Origin: Marinomonas flavescens
GTDB lineage: Bacteria; Pseudomonadota; Gammaproteobacteria; Pseudomonadales; Marinomonadaceae
DNA length: 64,000 nucleotides
Direction of reading: 5' to 3'
Assembly (NCBI RefSeq): GCF_004352835.1
Contig: NZ_SJSB01000004.1
Span: forward strand, 124,001-188,000
In this document: positions 8,512 to 17,499 of the stretch, piece after piece
Position numbering within the stretch: position 1 is the first letter of the stretch
Layout of the letters: every line of letters begins with the position of its first letter
Position numbers and translations under genes: made by a program
The notes under the pieces: generated by a model
Database searches by the model: none
The model's input: only the letters and a program-made list of their open reading frames with translations
Told to the model about the DNA's origin: nothing

Positions 8512-9825
8512 TTAAATAGCCTCTAAAGAAAGTGTTTGTCGAATAAAGTTTGAGTCTATAGTTATTGTCTTTGTTTTAAATTGATCAATTGTGAGTGCAT
8601 CTGGGCCAATGGCTATGTTTGACCTATGCATAGCATTTAATTCAGTAATTAATATTGCATGATGTTTCTCAAGCATATTATTAATGGAATTTAGGGCTTG
8701 TTTTATCAGAGCTGTTTCTTTCGAAGACAATCTACCTAGTAAGGTTTCCAATTCTCTTATATCATTCTGATGGCTAGAAAGAGAGTTTGTTGCATTTTTT
8801 AAACTTTCTTCAAATTCTTGCTCTATTCGCTCGATTTCTTCCTGTAACCCTTTGTCGGCTCTATGGAATTTCTTTTTGGCAGTCTCATAATGCTTTAATG
8901 ATTCTTGGTAGTCGGGGCGAGGGTCATGTACGAAGTAAGAGATTGCTACGCCAACAATCCACACCAAAATATTGAGTAATGAAAATTGTATTAAGACCCC
9001 GATTATCGACTCTGAAGACTCACTCATTCCTGCTAAAGCAACTCCGCCAGACTCAATCGTGTTCGCACTTAATATGTCATATCTATTATAAGTTACTATT
9101 GATAATGAAATTATTAATAGTAAAGAAAAGAATGACTGTTTGATTAGGACTTGTCGTTTCTCTTCTTTTTTCCGATGCCTAGCAAAAAGAGACAATCGTT
9201 GTTTTAAAAGCCCACCATGAAAATGTGATGCCAAAGCAATAGATAATGCAACTAAGACAGTCGCTCCGAAAGCTATCCCAGGAGGATATTTCGTGCTAAA
9301 TGTAGAGTAATTTACAAACCATTCAATAAAACCAATCATCATAATTACGATAATATATAGCCAAATGCGACCTGTAATAGGAGGTTTCCCACCTAGTTCC
9401 GCACGCATGTCCTCATAGCGCCTTTTAGTTCCTTCAAAGTTGGCTTTAAGGTCAGCGTAGTTGTTATTACGCATATATGAATCTGTTGCTTTTGATTTTT
9501 CGCCTTCCATTTCCTCTGTCAGTTTGCGTTTTTTTATGTCGAGATCTGAATTGGATTGTTTTTTAATAATCCCTATAGCCTTTAAAACGATATCGTTACG
9601 ATTGTTCGACCAACGTCCTAGCTTATCTTTAATACTACCTATTGCGGCTTCTTCGATCCTATGGGTTCGATAGTTTTTATCTGTATGCAAAATATTAGAA
9701 TCAGATAAATCACTAATATCTTCTTTTACTAAATTTAGTATGTGTGATTTGTCATGATGGCGCGTTGCTTCATCAATAGGGGATTCATTGATGAGTTTTT
9801 CAATTGCCAGTTTTACTTCGTCCAT
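8512..9825 (-). CDS. Four-helix membrane protein with long coiled coils
   Basis: 437 residues, no family recognised. A charged, helical cytoplasmic N-terminus (1-150) leads into four membrane helices at about 154-173, 183-201, 231-248 and 274-299. The C-terminal coiled-coil region (about 305-395) is rich in Glu and Lys. The layout resembles a signalling or force-transmitting membrane subunit, but it is not MotA/ExbB-like in sequence. The gene lies 9 bases downstream of the OmpA-type lipoprotein gene and 1 base upstream of the secreted protein gene, so the three are surely co-transcribed. Low GC compared with flanking metabolic genes hints at horizontal origin. Confidence 0.6.
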   Translation of the reverse strand: MDEVKLAIEKLINESPIDEATRHHDKSHILNLVKEDISDLSDSNILHTDKNYRTHRIEEAAIGSIKDKLGRWSNNRNDIVLKAIGIIKKQSNSDLDIKKRKLTEEMEGEKSKATDSYMRNNNYADLKANFEGTKRRYEDMRAELGGKPPITGRIWLYIIVIMMIGFIEWFVNYSTFSTKYPPGIAFGATVLVALSIALASHFHGGLLKQRLSLFARHRKKEEKRQVLIKQSFFSLLLIISLSIVTYNRYDILSANTIESGGVALAGMSESSESIIGVLIQFSLLNILVWIVGVAISYFVHDPRPDYQESLKHYETAKKKFHRADKGLQEEIERIEQEFEESLKNATNSLSSHQNDIRELETLLGRLSSKETALIKQALNSINNMLEKHHAILITELNAMHRSNIAIGPDALTIDQFKTKTITIDSNFIRQTLSLEAI

Positions 9826-9834
9826 AAAAAAACC

Positions 9835-10848
9835 TTAGTCTTTGATTATATATTTTTTTGGGATATAAAGTGATTTTCGTTCTTCTTTAGGTAATTCAAG
9901 TACGGGCCTTATATCAATTGAAATTATAAAGCTCCGATTGTCGATACCTTTTTCTTTTAGTGTGGTGCGATCATTTTTTTTGAGGGCTTTTCTATCTGCT
10001 GTTTGAATGTCGCTTCTTAATGCTTTGTTTAACGCGTTTAAATTGTTTAGATCTGGTGAATAAATTGCGATTGAAGTGAGTGGAATAAGATTCATTTTAT
10101 TCCCGTCTCTAGTTGACCTAATAGAAAATATATTGAGAAGCTTTCTTTCGCAAGGCTCACCATCTAGGCAGGGCAGTTGTCTAAGGTATGACTGAATCAA
10201 TGCTTTGCTATTTGCTGAAATTATTTCAACTCTTCTATTTATTTGTCTGCCTTTTTTTGTTTTATTGGTTGCTTTAGGCAAATATTCACCTGCGGGAACA
10301 GTATATATTTTAGAAGCATGAACTCTATTTTTTAATAACATGTCAGAAACTGACAATGCTCTTTTTGCGCTCAATGCGTAATTATAAGAGCTACTTCCAT
10401 CAGAGTCAGTATGCCCTATTATGTAAAGGTACTTCCCGAAATTTCCTGAAGCATATAGCTTAGTGAAAGCATTGAGAGCGTTCTTAGCCGAGTCTCTTAA
10501 ATTTGACTTATTGTAATCAAACATTAAAGAGTTCTTTAGGTTGGCAACATAAATAAAATTACCTTTTCCTAAATCATACTGAGAAAATTCAATGTCTTTA
10601 TTGATGAAGTCTGATATGTAATTAATATCTTTTTCTAGGAGCAGGGGGGATGCCGATCTAACAGCCTGGATACCAGTTTTTTGTTTCTTAAATGCAAGTG
10701 TTGTGCTATCAGACTTTTCTTTTTCTATGGCCTCTTCACTTATTATGCTATTTTTTTTAGGTGCTATATTGTCATTTTTAGTGCTGCACGCGTTCAAAAA
10801 AATTGTAAGCAAAAAGTAGAGGGCTAAATGTGTTAAGTAACGATCCAT
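9835..10848 (-). CDS. OmpA-family peptidoglycan-binding lipoprotein
   Basis: 337 residues. Lipobox LNAC puts the lipidated cysteine at residue 21. A low-complexity linker (22-95) leads to an OmpA-like domain at about 108-213 with LMFDYNKSNL, the GHTDSDGSSSYNYALSAKRA motif and INRRVEI, which carry the peptidoglycan-binding Asp and Arg. A C-terminal extension of about 120 residues has no known fold. First gene of the three-gene operon, so this protein probably ties the complex to the cell wall. The start follows from the signal peptide. OmpA domains also occur in Zorya ZorB and in flagellar MotB, but the partners here differ from both. Confidence 0.75.
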   Translation of the reverse strand: MDRYLTHLALYFLLTIFLNACSTKNDNIAPKKNSIISEEAIEKEKSDSTTLAFKKQKTGIQAVRSASPLLLEKDINYISDFINKDIEFSQYDLGKGNFIYVANLKNSLMFDYNKSNLRDSAKNALNAFTKLYASGNFGKYLYIIGHTDSDGSSSYNYALSAKRALSVSDMLLKNRVHASKIYTVPAGEYLPKATNKTKKGRQINRRVEIISANSKALIQSYLRQLPCLDGEPCERKLLNIFSIRSTRDGNKMNLIPLTSIAIYSPDLNNLNALNKALRSDIQTADRKALKKNDRTTLKEKGIDNRSFIISIDIRPVLELPKEERKSLYIPKKYIIKD

Positions 10849-11177
10849 GATTAAGTCTTTCCGTGGAATTTAGTGTAAAAATAACGTAAAAACCATTTAA
10901 TAACAAGAAACTATACGCTGCTGACTGTAAAAAAAACATGCATATGGTTGTGTTATTTAATGGCTATTAGAAGGCAGGGTGCCTACGAATTAGCCATGTT
11001 TTCTTGCCTATATAGATAAACTCTGAGGCATTTATTGGTTTGTATACACTTTTGAATGAAGGTGGTAGTGAAAAATTGCTTTACCGTATGTTGGTGAGTT
11101 GTCGTTGAGTGGTTAAGGTCATTGATGTTAGCCTTTGTTGCTTATTTTTCGGTAGTCGACTCAGGTGCTGATGCAAT
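10849..11177. other. Intergenic stretch, promoter region of the OmpA operon
   Basis: No convincing gene, RNA or repeat recognised. It must hold the promoter for the minus-strand operon. A 33-codon open frame (11125-11226) encoding MLAFVAYFSVVDSGADAIWP overlaps the next small frame and may be a decayed gene fragment. Confidence 0.4.
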
Positions 11178-11369
11178 TTGGCCTTTAATGTTAAAAACTT
11201 TAAAGCTTACTCTCAAGAGAGTGTAGATTTGCCTATAAAAGTCTTGTGGCAAACCATTATTGATTTAGTTACTTGGATAATGGTAAGTATTCTTTGTAGT
11301 GGGCTAACGATTCTCTACTTATTCATCGGTTTTAAAGCAGCATGCAATTGCCTGCTTTTATATCACTAA
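11178..11369 (+). CDS. Small hydrophobic protein, doubtful
   Basis: A TTG-initiated frame of 63 residues with one or two membrane segments (LWQTIIDLVTWIMVSILCSGL). No ribosome site and no family recognised. A second frame upstream (11125-11226) also looks coding-like, so this may be a frameshifted remnant of one small membrane protein. Confidence 0.22.
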   Translation: MAFNVKNFKAYSQESVDLPIKVLWQTIIDLVTWIMVSILCSGLTILYLFIGFKAACNCLLLYH

Positions 11370-11407
11370 ACAAGGCCAATAACCCTGTTTAGTGACGTTT
11401 AAGTCAC

Positions 11408-11656
11408 TCAATGCTTGCGGCTAACACCATGGCGAACCATGTCTTTGCCTGTTTCAAACACTTCTTTACTGATCCAACGAGCCAACAGCACTTTTTGTTG
11501 CTCATCAAATACCGCCACAAAATGACGGCCATCCGCATTGTTGGTTGCCATGCCCACACCAGAAACACCTTCTAAAGGTAAAGCACCACTTTCTACGCTA
11601 AGTAGAAACTTTTTTAGATCTTCTAGGTTGTCTATTACCGCTTGTTCGTTATTCAT
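11408..11656 (-). CDS. Conserved small hypothetical protein
   Basis: 82 residues with no signal peptide. The N-terminal half is acidic and helical (VIDNLEDLKKFLLSVESG). The C-terminal half reads as a small alpha/beta domain ending in a basic tail. No function is recognised. It is a plausible gene because the start ATG is preceded by sensible sequence, the composition matches its neighbours and no better frame overlaps it. It stands alone between the AT-rich patch and the sugar transporter operon. Confidence 0.55.
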   Translation of the reverse strand: MNNEQAVIDNLEDLKKFLLSVESGALPLEGVSGVGMATNNADGRHFVAVFDEQQKVLLARWISKEVFETGKDMVRHGVSRKH

Positions 11657-12242
11657 TTCTAATACCTTATTCTATCGTGTTGCGTAAGCCATGATGAGCT
11701 CAAATACAGAGTGGTGGCTATTCTATAGCGCACAGCCAAAAATACAAATCTCCTTGTATAAAGCCTTCGCTATTGCGCTTTCATCCTTACGATAATGGCA
11801 GTTAATGTGGCAGTTAATGTGGCAGTTAATGTGGCAGTTAATGTGGCAGTTTCCTAATATTCCAATTGTCCGATTTCTTTATATAAAATGTCATTTTTAA
11901 GGCGAAATCGTTGCAAATTCTCAAGAATAATGACTTTTCAATTGTTATCAGCCTGCATGCCGACAAACTAATTGATTGCTTTTATCAGATCGGATAACTC
12001 TATTAATACGGATAAGGCATCTATCAGGTTATGACGGTTGTCCTTATCGCTGTGTACTAGCCCTGAATCTCAGTGGTTAACCATCGCTTTATTAAGATGA
12101 CTACGTCGACCAGGTGCAGCGCGTGTAATGAATGCATCCCATCTTAAAATGATAACCAAGGAGTAAGGAAACTTTTAAACATTAGGCTTAAGGCTGTGTT
12201 GTCGGCAGTTTATGCCAAATTCACTTGATCGGAGTGTGAGTT
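11657..12242. other. Long leader region upstream of the sugar transporter
   Basis: 585 bases without a gene. Holds a 12-bp tandem repeat (11797-11850) and presumably the promoter and operator of the transporter operon. Bases near 12160 contain a Shine-Dalgarno-like AAGGAGTAAGGAA with no start codon behind it. Confidence 0.5.
11797..11850. repeat. 12-bp tandem repeat, four and a half copies
   Basis: GGCAGTTAATGT is repeated exactly four times (11797-11844), followed by a half copy GGCAGT. Identity between copies is perfect, which suggests slippage-prone and recently changed copy number. Confidence 0.95.
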
Positions 12243-13307
12243 ATGAAATCCAAACTAATAAAAACAATAGGTCTTACTTCACTTACCGCAATAATGGGAA
12301 CACTCGCAGCGCCAATATTTGCTGCTACTCATTCTTCAACGGTTGCTTTCTTAATGCCTGATCAGGCATCTACGCGTTATGAGCTACATGATTATCCTGG
12401 CTTTAAAAAAGCAATGAATAAGCGCTGTCCGCAATGCAAAATTATTTATCAAAATGCGAATGCAGACGTTGCCCTTCAACAACAGCAATTTAACGCCGCC
12501 ATTACTCAAGGCGCGAAGGTGATTGTTCTTGACCCTGTTGATTCTAGTGCAGCGGCGTCTCTGGTGAATATGGCTCAGAGCGAAGGCATTAAAGTCATCG
12601 CTTATGATCGTCCCATTCCGGCAAAAGCAGCGAATTATTATATATCGTTTGATAATAAAGGGATTGGTCGGTCGATTGCGCAGAGCCTAGTGAAAGACCT
12701 AGAAAGAACAGGGGTGCCAAAAGACAAAGGTGGGATCATTGAGATCAATGGTTCACCAACCGATGGAGCAGCAAGGTTGGTTCGTGCTGGCGTTCATGAA
12801 GGTCTGAAAAACAGTGGTTACACAACATTAGCAGAATACGACACGCCAAATTGGGTGCCTGCTAAAGCGCAATCGTGGACGAGTGGTCAAATTGCTCGTT
12901 TTGGTTCCAATATTCATGGTGTGGTCGCGGCCAATGATGGCACCGGCGGTGCTGCTGTCGCTGCGTTTAAAGCTGCTGGCGTGACGCCCATTCCTCCAGT
13001 AACTGGTGACGATGCCACCATTGCGGGACTACAGCTCATTATTGCGGGAGATCAATACAATACCATCTCTAAACCCTCCGAAATCGTAGCTCGTGCAGCG
13101 GCGAAAGTCGCGGTAGAAATGCTTCATGGCAAAACACCTAAAGCACAAAGCGTTGTCTACAATACGCCTTCTGAGCTCTTTGTTCCGAAAGTGATTACTC
13201 AACACAACATTAAAAAATTGATGTTTGATACGGGTATCGCATCCGCCAAACAAGTGTGTATTGGCCGTTATCTTGCTGACTGTAAAAAATTAGGCATCAC
13301 TCGGTAG
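12243..13307 (+). CDS. Periplasmic sugar-binding protein of an ABC transporter (XylF/RbsB type)
   Basis: 354 residues with a Sec signal peptide ending in IFAA (about residue 28). The mature protein has the two-lobe Peripla_BP_4 fold. Typical segments are QQQQFNAAITQGAKVIVLDPVD, VIAYDRPI, NGSPTDGAARLVRAGV, VVAANDGTGGAAVAAF and VTGDDATIAG, all characteristic of xylose/ribose-type binders. CPQC near residue 60 is a pair of cysteines that could form a disulfide. It is the first gene of a binding protein-ATPase-permease operon. A pentose or related sugar is the likely ligand; which one cannot be read. Confidence 0.88.
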   Translation: MKSKLIKTIGLTSLTAIMGTLAAPIFAATHSSTVAFLMPDQASTRYELHDYPGFKKAMNKRCPQCKIIYQNANADVALQQQQFNAAITQGAKVIVLDPVDSSAAASLVNMAQSEGIKVIAYDRPIPAKAANYYISFDNKGIGRSIAQSLVKDLERTGVPKDKGGIIEINGSPTDGAARLVRAGVHEGLKNSGYTTLAEYDTPNWVPAKAQSWTSGQIARFGSNIHGVVAANDGTGGAAVAAFKAAGVTPIPPVTGDDATIAGLQLIIAGDQYNTISKPSEIVARAAAKVAVEMLHGKTPKAQSVVYNTPSELFVPKVITQHNIKKLMFDTGIASAKQVCIGRYLADCKKLGITR

Positions 13308-13437
13308 TTAAACACTCTGATTCGACACGTCTTTGTCTTAGTTTAAATAGCCTAGTTTAAATGGCTTTATTCAAATGACTTTGTCGAACACCTATTTTTT
13401 TGTTTTTACTTAGTTTCTTTGTTTAGGCGCGTCTTTC

Positions 13438-13497
13438 GTTCAGAAGTACTTTTCGTTCAGAAGTACTTTTTGTTCAGAAGTACTTTTTGTTCAGAAG
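13438..13497. repeat. 17-bp tandem repeat, three and a half copies
   Basis: GTTCAGAAGTACTTTTT-type units start at 13438, 13455 and 13472, with a partial copy at 13489. They sit between the sugar-binding protein gene and the ATPase gene, where a copy-number change could alter message processing or downstream expression. Confidence 0.93.
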
Positions 13498-13562
13498 AGC
13501 ATGGCGATTGGCGCTTATAAGCAAAGAAGCTTATGTTAAAAAACGGTTGTGGAGTAAGGCTT

Positions 13563-14381
13563 ATGTCGGTTAATTATTCTGCGCTCCCAGAAGGGGCGCA
13601 ACCCATTCTTAGTCTTCGTAAAGTGTCTAAAAATTTTGGTGCGGTTGCCGCATTAACTGAGATTGACCTCGATGTTTACCCAGGCGAAGTGGTGGCCATA
13701 GTGGGGGATAACGGAGCTGGGAAGTCGACGTTAGTAAAAACCTTGGCAGGTGCTCATTCGCCAACAACAGGCCAAATTTGGTTCGAAGGCAAAGAGATCG
13801 TCATGAAAGGTCCGAGCGATGCTCTTGAGTTAGGTATTGCTACCGTTTTTCAGGATTTAGCCTTGTGTGAAAATTTGGATGTTGTTGCCAATATTTTTTT
13901 GGGCCAAGAGAAAAGTCCGTTACATCTGGATGAAACCGAGATGGAAGTAAAAGCTTGGACATTGCTGAATGAGCTGGCGGCAAGAATCCCCAATGTTCGA
14001 GATGTGGTTGCTTCATTGTCGGGTGGTCAGCGTCAAACCGTTGCGATTGCGCGCTCTTTGTTGCTTAACCCTAAAATTATTATGCTAGATGAGCCCACTG
14101 CTGCGCTTGGTGTTGCGCAAACGGCCGAAGTATTGAACCTGATTGAGCGAGTTAAAGAGAAGGGGTTGGGGGTTATTATGATTTCCCACAATATGCAGGA
14201 TGTTCGTGCCGTTGCAGACCGTGTTGTTGTGCTTCGTTTAGGCAAAAATAATGGAGTTTTCAACGCGGACGCTTCTAATGAAGTGTTGATTGGTGCCATT
14301 ACTGGAGCGACTGACAATGCGGTTTCAAGGCGAGAAAAGCGCATTGCCGAGCTGGAAGAGCAAGTGGAGGTGACAGTATGA
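13563..14381 (+). CDS. Sugar ABC transporter ATP-binding protein, single domain
   Basis: About 272 residues from the ATG at 13563, which is preceded by GGAGTAAGG; the frame is open from 13533. Walker A GDNGAGKST, signature LSGGQRQTVAIARSLL, Walker B IIMLDEP and H-loop ISHNM are all present. It has one nucleotide-binding domain, unlike the double-domain XylG or RbsA, so it should act as a homodimer as in FrcA-type systems. The stop overlaps the permease start by 4 bases. A 255-base gap with tandem repeats separates it from the binding-protein gene, which may allow higher expression of the latter. Confidence 0.88.
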   Translation: MSVNYSALPEGAQPILSLRKVSKNFGAVAALTEIDLDVYPGEVVAIVGDNGAGKSTLVKTLAGAHSPTTGQIWFEGKEIVMKGPSDALELGIATVFQDLALCENLDVVANIFLGQEKSPLHLDETEMEVKAWTLLNELAARIPNVRDVVASLSGGQRQTVAIARSLLLNPKIIMLDEPTAALGVAQTAEVLNLIERVKEKGLGVIMISHNMQDVRAVADRVVVLRLGKNNGVFNADASNEVLIGAITGATDNAVSRREKRIAELEEQVEVTV

Positions 14382-15673
14382 GTAATCTAACCGATAAAGC
14401 ATCGCAAGCGACCACAACGTCTTCTACCATCACATCGCCAGAGACCACTGGTTTATTAGACAGAAGCGATGTTCGTGTCAGTTATACCAATAATTTTGGT
14501 GACGCCATTCATGCCTTTATTGACCGAGTAAAATCGGGCGATCTTGGCTCTTTACCTGTGGTTGTTGGGCTGGTTTTGATCTGGGGGATTTTTACTGCGA
14601 TTAATCCGCTGTTTTTATCCGCTAATAATTTAGTCAATCTGTTGTTTGATTGCTCAACGGTCGGTGTTATCGCGCTTGGTATAGTTTGTGTGCTGTTACT
14701 GGGTGAAATAGATTTATCGATTGGTTCGATGAGTGGGGTTGGTTCTGCCATGCTTGGGGTGCTCTGGGCTAATGAAGGTTGGCCTATCGCGCTGGTGATT
14801 GGTGGGAGTTTATGTGTCGGCGCGATAATAGGGTTTAGTTATGCTTTTGTGCGCACTAAATTTGGTATGCCTAGCTTTGTTTCTACCCTTGCGGGTTTGC
14901 TCGCGCTATTGGGTTTTCAACTTTATATCTTGGGGGATACCGGCTCGATTAATTTACCCTATGATTCTGCGTTAGTGAGTTTTGGTCAGTTAATGATCAT
15001 TCCTGCTTGGCTGTCTTATTGTCTTGTGCTCTTGCCGGGTATTGTCGTGGTGGTGATGGGGTTGCGAGTTCGTCATAAACGACAATCGGTTAATCTTTCG
15101 GCAAAGAGTGTTAACGGTATTGTGTTTAAAGCGCTGGTGTTGACGGTCGTACTGGAAGCTATTGTGGCCTACCTCAATCAATCTCGTGGCGTACCATGGA
15201 TGTTTGGTTTGTTTGTGGTCTTGGTGATTTGCATGAATTACGCGCTAACAAGAACAAAATGGGGGCGCTCTATGTTTGCTGTTGGTGGTAATGCCGAGGC
15301 AGCAAGACGAGCGGGTATTAATGTTAAAGCCATTTACATCAGTGCCTTTGTGACCTGTTCTACTTTGGCTACCTTGGGTGGTATTTTGGCCGCGGCTCGT
15401 TTGGCTTCTGCGAGTCAGCAAGCGGGTACCGGAGATGTAAATTTGAATGCGATCGCGGCGGCGGTTATCGGTGGCACCAGCTTGTTCGGTGGACGTGGTT
15501 CGGCTTGGTCTGCTTTATTGGGTATTGTGGTTATTCAATCTATCGCCAATGGGCTAACGTTACTGAACTTATCCTCTGCTCATCGTTACATGATCACCGG
15601 AGCGGTGTTAGCCATCGCGGTCATTGTCGACAGTTTGGCACGACAAAGCCGTGTTACTCACGGTAAAGCATAA
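14378..15673 (+). CDS. Sugar ABC transporter permease (XylH-like)
   Basis: 431 residues in the BPD_transp_2 family. A hydrophilic N-terminus of about 65 residues precedes roughly ten membrane helices. The LLGEIDLSIGSMSGV segment and the loop GGNAEAARRAGINV are hallmarks of ribose/xylose permeases, and FGGRGSAWSALLG follows near the end. Length and layout match XylH. Its start overlaps the ATPase gene stop (ATGA), so the two are translationally coupled. Completes a binding protein-ATPase-permease operon ended by the terminator at 15793. Confidence 0.88.
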   Translation: MSNLTDKASQATTTSSTITSPETTGLLDRSDVRVSYTNNFGDAIHAFIDRVKSGDLGSLPVVVGLVLIWGIFTAINPLFLSANNLVNLLFDCSTVGVIALGIVCVLLLGEIDLSIGSMSGVGSAMLGVLWANEGWPIALVIGGSLCVGAIIGFSYAFVRTKFGMPSFVSTLAGLLALLGFQLYILGDTGSINLPYDSALVSFGQLMIIPAWLSYCLVLLPGIVVVVMGLRVRHKRQSVNLSAKSVNGIVFKALVLTVVLEAIVAYLNQSRGVPWMFGLFVVLVICMNYALTRTKWGRSMFAVGGNAEAARRAGINVKAIYISAFVTCSTLATLGGILAAARLASASQQAGTGDVNLNAIAAAVIGGTSLFGGRGSAWSALLGIVVIQSIANGLTLLNLSSAHRYMITGAVLAIAVIVDSLARQSRVTHGKA

Positions 15674-15792
15674 ACAGGGTAGTGGAGGTTTTGGCATTGA
15701 GGTTAAAGCCAATAAAAATATCTTTGTTTAGTAGGCATGTCTTGAAGGTATGCGTTGCGGGTGTATGTTGAATCGTCCTGAATTGGTTAATT

Positions 15793-15827
15793 AAAAACCG
15801 CTCTGAAACTTCAGAGCGGTTTTTTTA
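15793..15827. terminator. Bidirectional terminator between transporter operon and purine permease
   Basis: AAAAACCGCTCTGAA pairs with TTCAGAGCGGTTTTT around a short loop, with a T run on the plus strand and an A run on the other side, so it can serve both converging genes. Confidence 0.88.
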
Positions 15828-15858
15828 TACATGGGATTTTAGTGTCTGTGATGGATGC

Positions 15859-17151
15859 TTATGTAAAAAACAGATATTTCAAAATGAAAAACGCAGCCAA
15901 TAAGTACACGCTGATACCAACGTCTTTGCCTTTACCAGAAAACAGTTTAATCGCTGCGTAAGTGATAAAAGACAGGGCGATACCATGGGCGATTGAGTAG
16001 GTTAGCGGCATGGTGAAGGCTGCTATCAATACAGGCGCGGCTTCTGAAATGTCTTCCCAGTCTACTTTCGCTAAGCTGCTTGCCATTAGTACGGCAACGT
16101 AAAGCAGAGCACCAGCGGTCGCATAAGAGGGAATAGACCCGGCTAATGGCGCGAAGAATAAACTTAGTAAAAATAATATCCCTACTACGACTGCCGTTAA
16201 ACCAGTACGACCGCCAGCGGCAACACCAGAAGCGCTTTCGATGTAGCTGGTGGTTGATGAGGTACCAAAAGCAGCACCAATAACAGTGGCACTTGAATCT
16301 GCTAATAAGGCTTTTTTCAAGCGTGGTAAGTTACCATCTTTATCTAATAATCCGCCTCGCTGACCAACACCAAGCAAGGTTCCTGATGTATCGAATAAAT
16401 CAACGAATAAGAAAGCGAAGATGACGCTGATCATGCCGACATTAAATGCGCCTGCTACATCCATTTTTAGGAAGGTAGGAGCGATGGAAGGTGGTGCAGA
16501 TATAACGCCATTAAAGTGGCTGTAGCCTAGAGCAATAGAGAGCACTGTGATGCAAAGAATCCCTATCATGACGGCGCCAGTGACTCTTAAGTGAGACAGG
16601 GCAGAAATGATAAAAAAACCTAATAAGCCAAAGATAGGGCCCGGTTTTGCTAGGTCGCCTAAAGTGACTAATGTGGCTGGGCTTTTCACGATAATACCTG
16701 TGTTTTGTAGGGCAACCATCGCTAGAAACAAGCCGATTCCCGCTGCAATACCAAGCTTTAAAGACGAGGGGATGGCATTGATAACCCATTCTCGGATTCT
16801 AAAAATACTGATAACAATAAACACACAGCCAGAAAGAAAGACGGCGCCTAATGCTTGTTCCCATGTGTAGCCCATGCCTAGGACAACGCCATAAGTGAAG
16901 AAAGCATTGAGTCCCATGCCTGGTGCTAAGGCGATCGGGTAATTTGCGTACAACCCCATAATAAGGCAGCCTGCCGCCGCTGCGATACAAGTTGCGACAA
17001 ATACAGCGCCTTGATCCATGCCAGCTTGTGCCAAGATCGAAGGGTTGACGAAGATAATATAAGCCATCGTTAGGAAGGTTGTTATGCCTCCGATGATCTC
17101 ATTACGTATCGTCGTATTGTGAGCTTTTAGTTGGAAAAGACGTTCGAGCAT
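15859..17151 (-). CDS. NCS2-type adenine/guanine/hypoxanthine permease (AzgA-like)
   Basis: 430 residues, 12-14 predicted membrane helices. The N-terminus (NEIIGGITTFLTMAYIIFVNP) and the LAPGMGLNAFFTYGVV motif identify the AzgA/PbuG group of purine nucleobase:proton symporters in the inner membrane. TSSTTSYIESASGVAAGGRTG is the conserved NCS2 substrate-site segment. It stands alone but belongs functionally with the purine block at 27-36 kb, supplying adenine or hypoxanthine. About 350 bases upstream are free of genes and could hold regulation; I did not recognise a purine riboswitch there. Confidence 0.88.
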   Translation of the reverse strand: MLERLFQLKAHNTTIRNEIIGGITTFLTMAYIIFVNPSILAQAGMDQGAVFVATCIAAAAGCLIMGLYANYPIALAPGMGLNAFFTYGVVLGMGYTWEQALGAVFLSGCVFIVISIFRIREWVINAIPSSLKLGIAAGIGLFLAMVALQNTGIIVKSPATLVTLGDLAKPGPIFGLLGFFIISALSHLRVTGAVMIGILCITVLSIALGYSHFNGVISAPPSIAPTFLKMDVAGAFNVGMISVIFAFLFVDLFDTSGTLLGVGQRGGLLDKDGNLPRLKKALLADSSATVIGAAFGTSSTTSYIESASGVAAGGRTGLTAVVVGILFLLSLFFAPLAGSIPSYATAGALLYVAVLMASSLAKVDWEDISEAAPVLIAAFTMPLTYSIAHGIALSFITYAAIKLFSGKGKDVGISVYLLAAFFILKYLFFT

Positions 17152-17499
17152 TGAGTAACCTTTTATATTAAATAGCCTAATTGATAGACAGATAAACGAC
17201 TTAGCGTCACTTAAAGGTAAATTATTAGGTCAACGTGGGGTGATATTTAAGCAATTGGTCAGACTTTGTAAAAAGAGCGCTAGTATAAAAAATTTGATCG
17301 GATTATGGCAGGGCTAATGACGAAATAATTGGGCTGCTTACGTATATCCAATATTTCTTTGTTTTTCGCTCTTTACTGTTGCTAGGTTTAACGAATGTGC
17401 GGGGCCATCATGGATGTGAGCGTGCAGGGAGTTTTTGCTGTTTTTGTTGCCTGAGAAACAAGAAGCCAACCCAATGTCGGCTTCTTGTTGGAGGACGTA
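17152..17499. other. Intergenic region between purine permease and LTA-synthase-like gene
   Basis: No gene supported. Contains the promoter side of the permease and, at 17457-17489, a terminator-like hairpin. No purine riboswitch core was recognised. Confidence 0.5.
17457..17489 (-). terminator. Hairpin after the LTA-synthase-like gene
   Basis: AACAAGAAGCC and GGCTTCTTGTT form a perfect 11-bp stem just past the stop of the minus-strand gene. Confidence 0.65.

Noticed and set aside
7344-10848. Zorya defence system
   Set aside because: Only an OmpA domain is shared. There is no MotA-like ZorA, no ZorC and no ZorD helicase, and the OmpA protein is a lipoprotein rather than a membrane-helix ZorB.
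13438-13497. Possible CRISPR array
   Set aside because: The repeats are contiguous with no unique spacers and no cas genes are present anywhere in the window.
17152-17330. Purine riboswitch before the AzgA-like permease
   Set aside because: The conserved three-way junction core of the purine aptamer could not be found in the leader on the minus strand.
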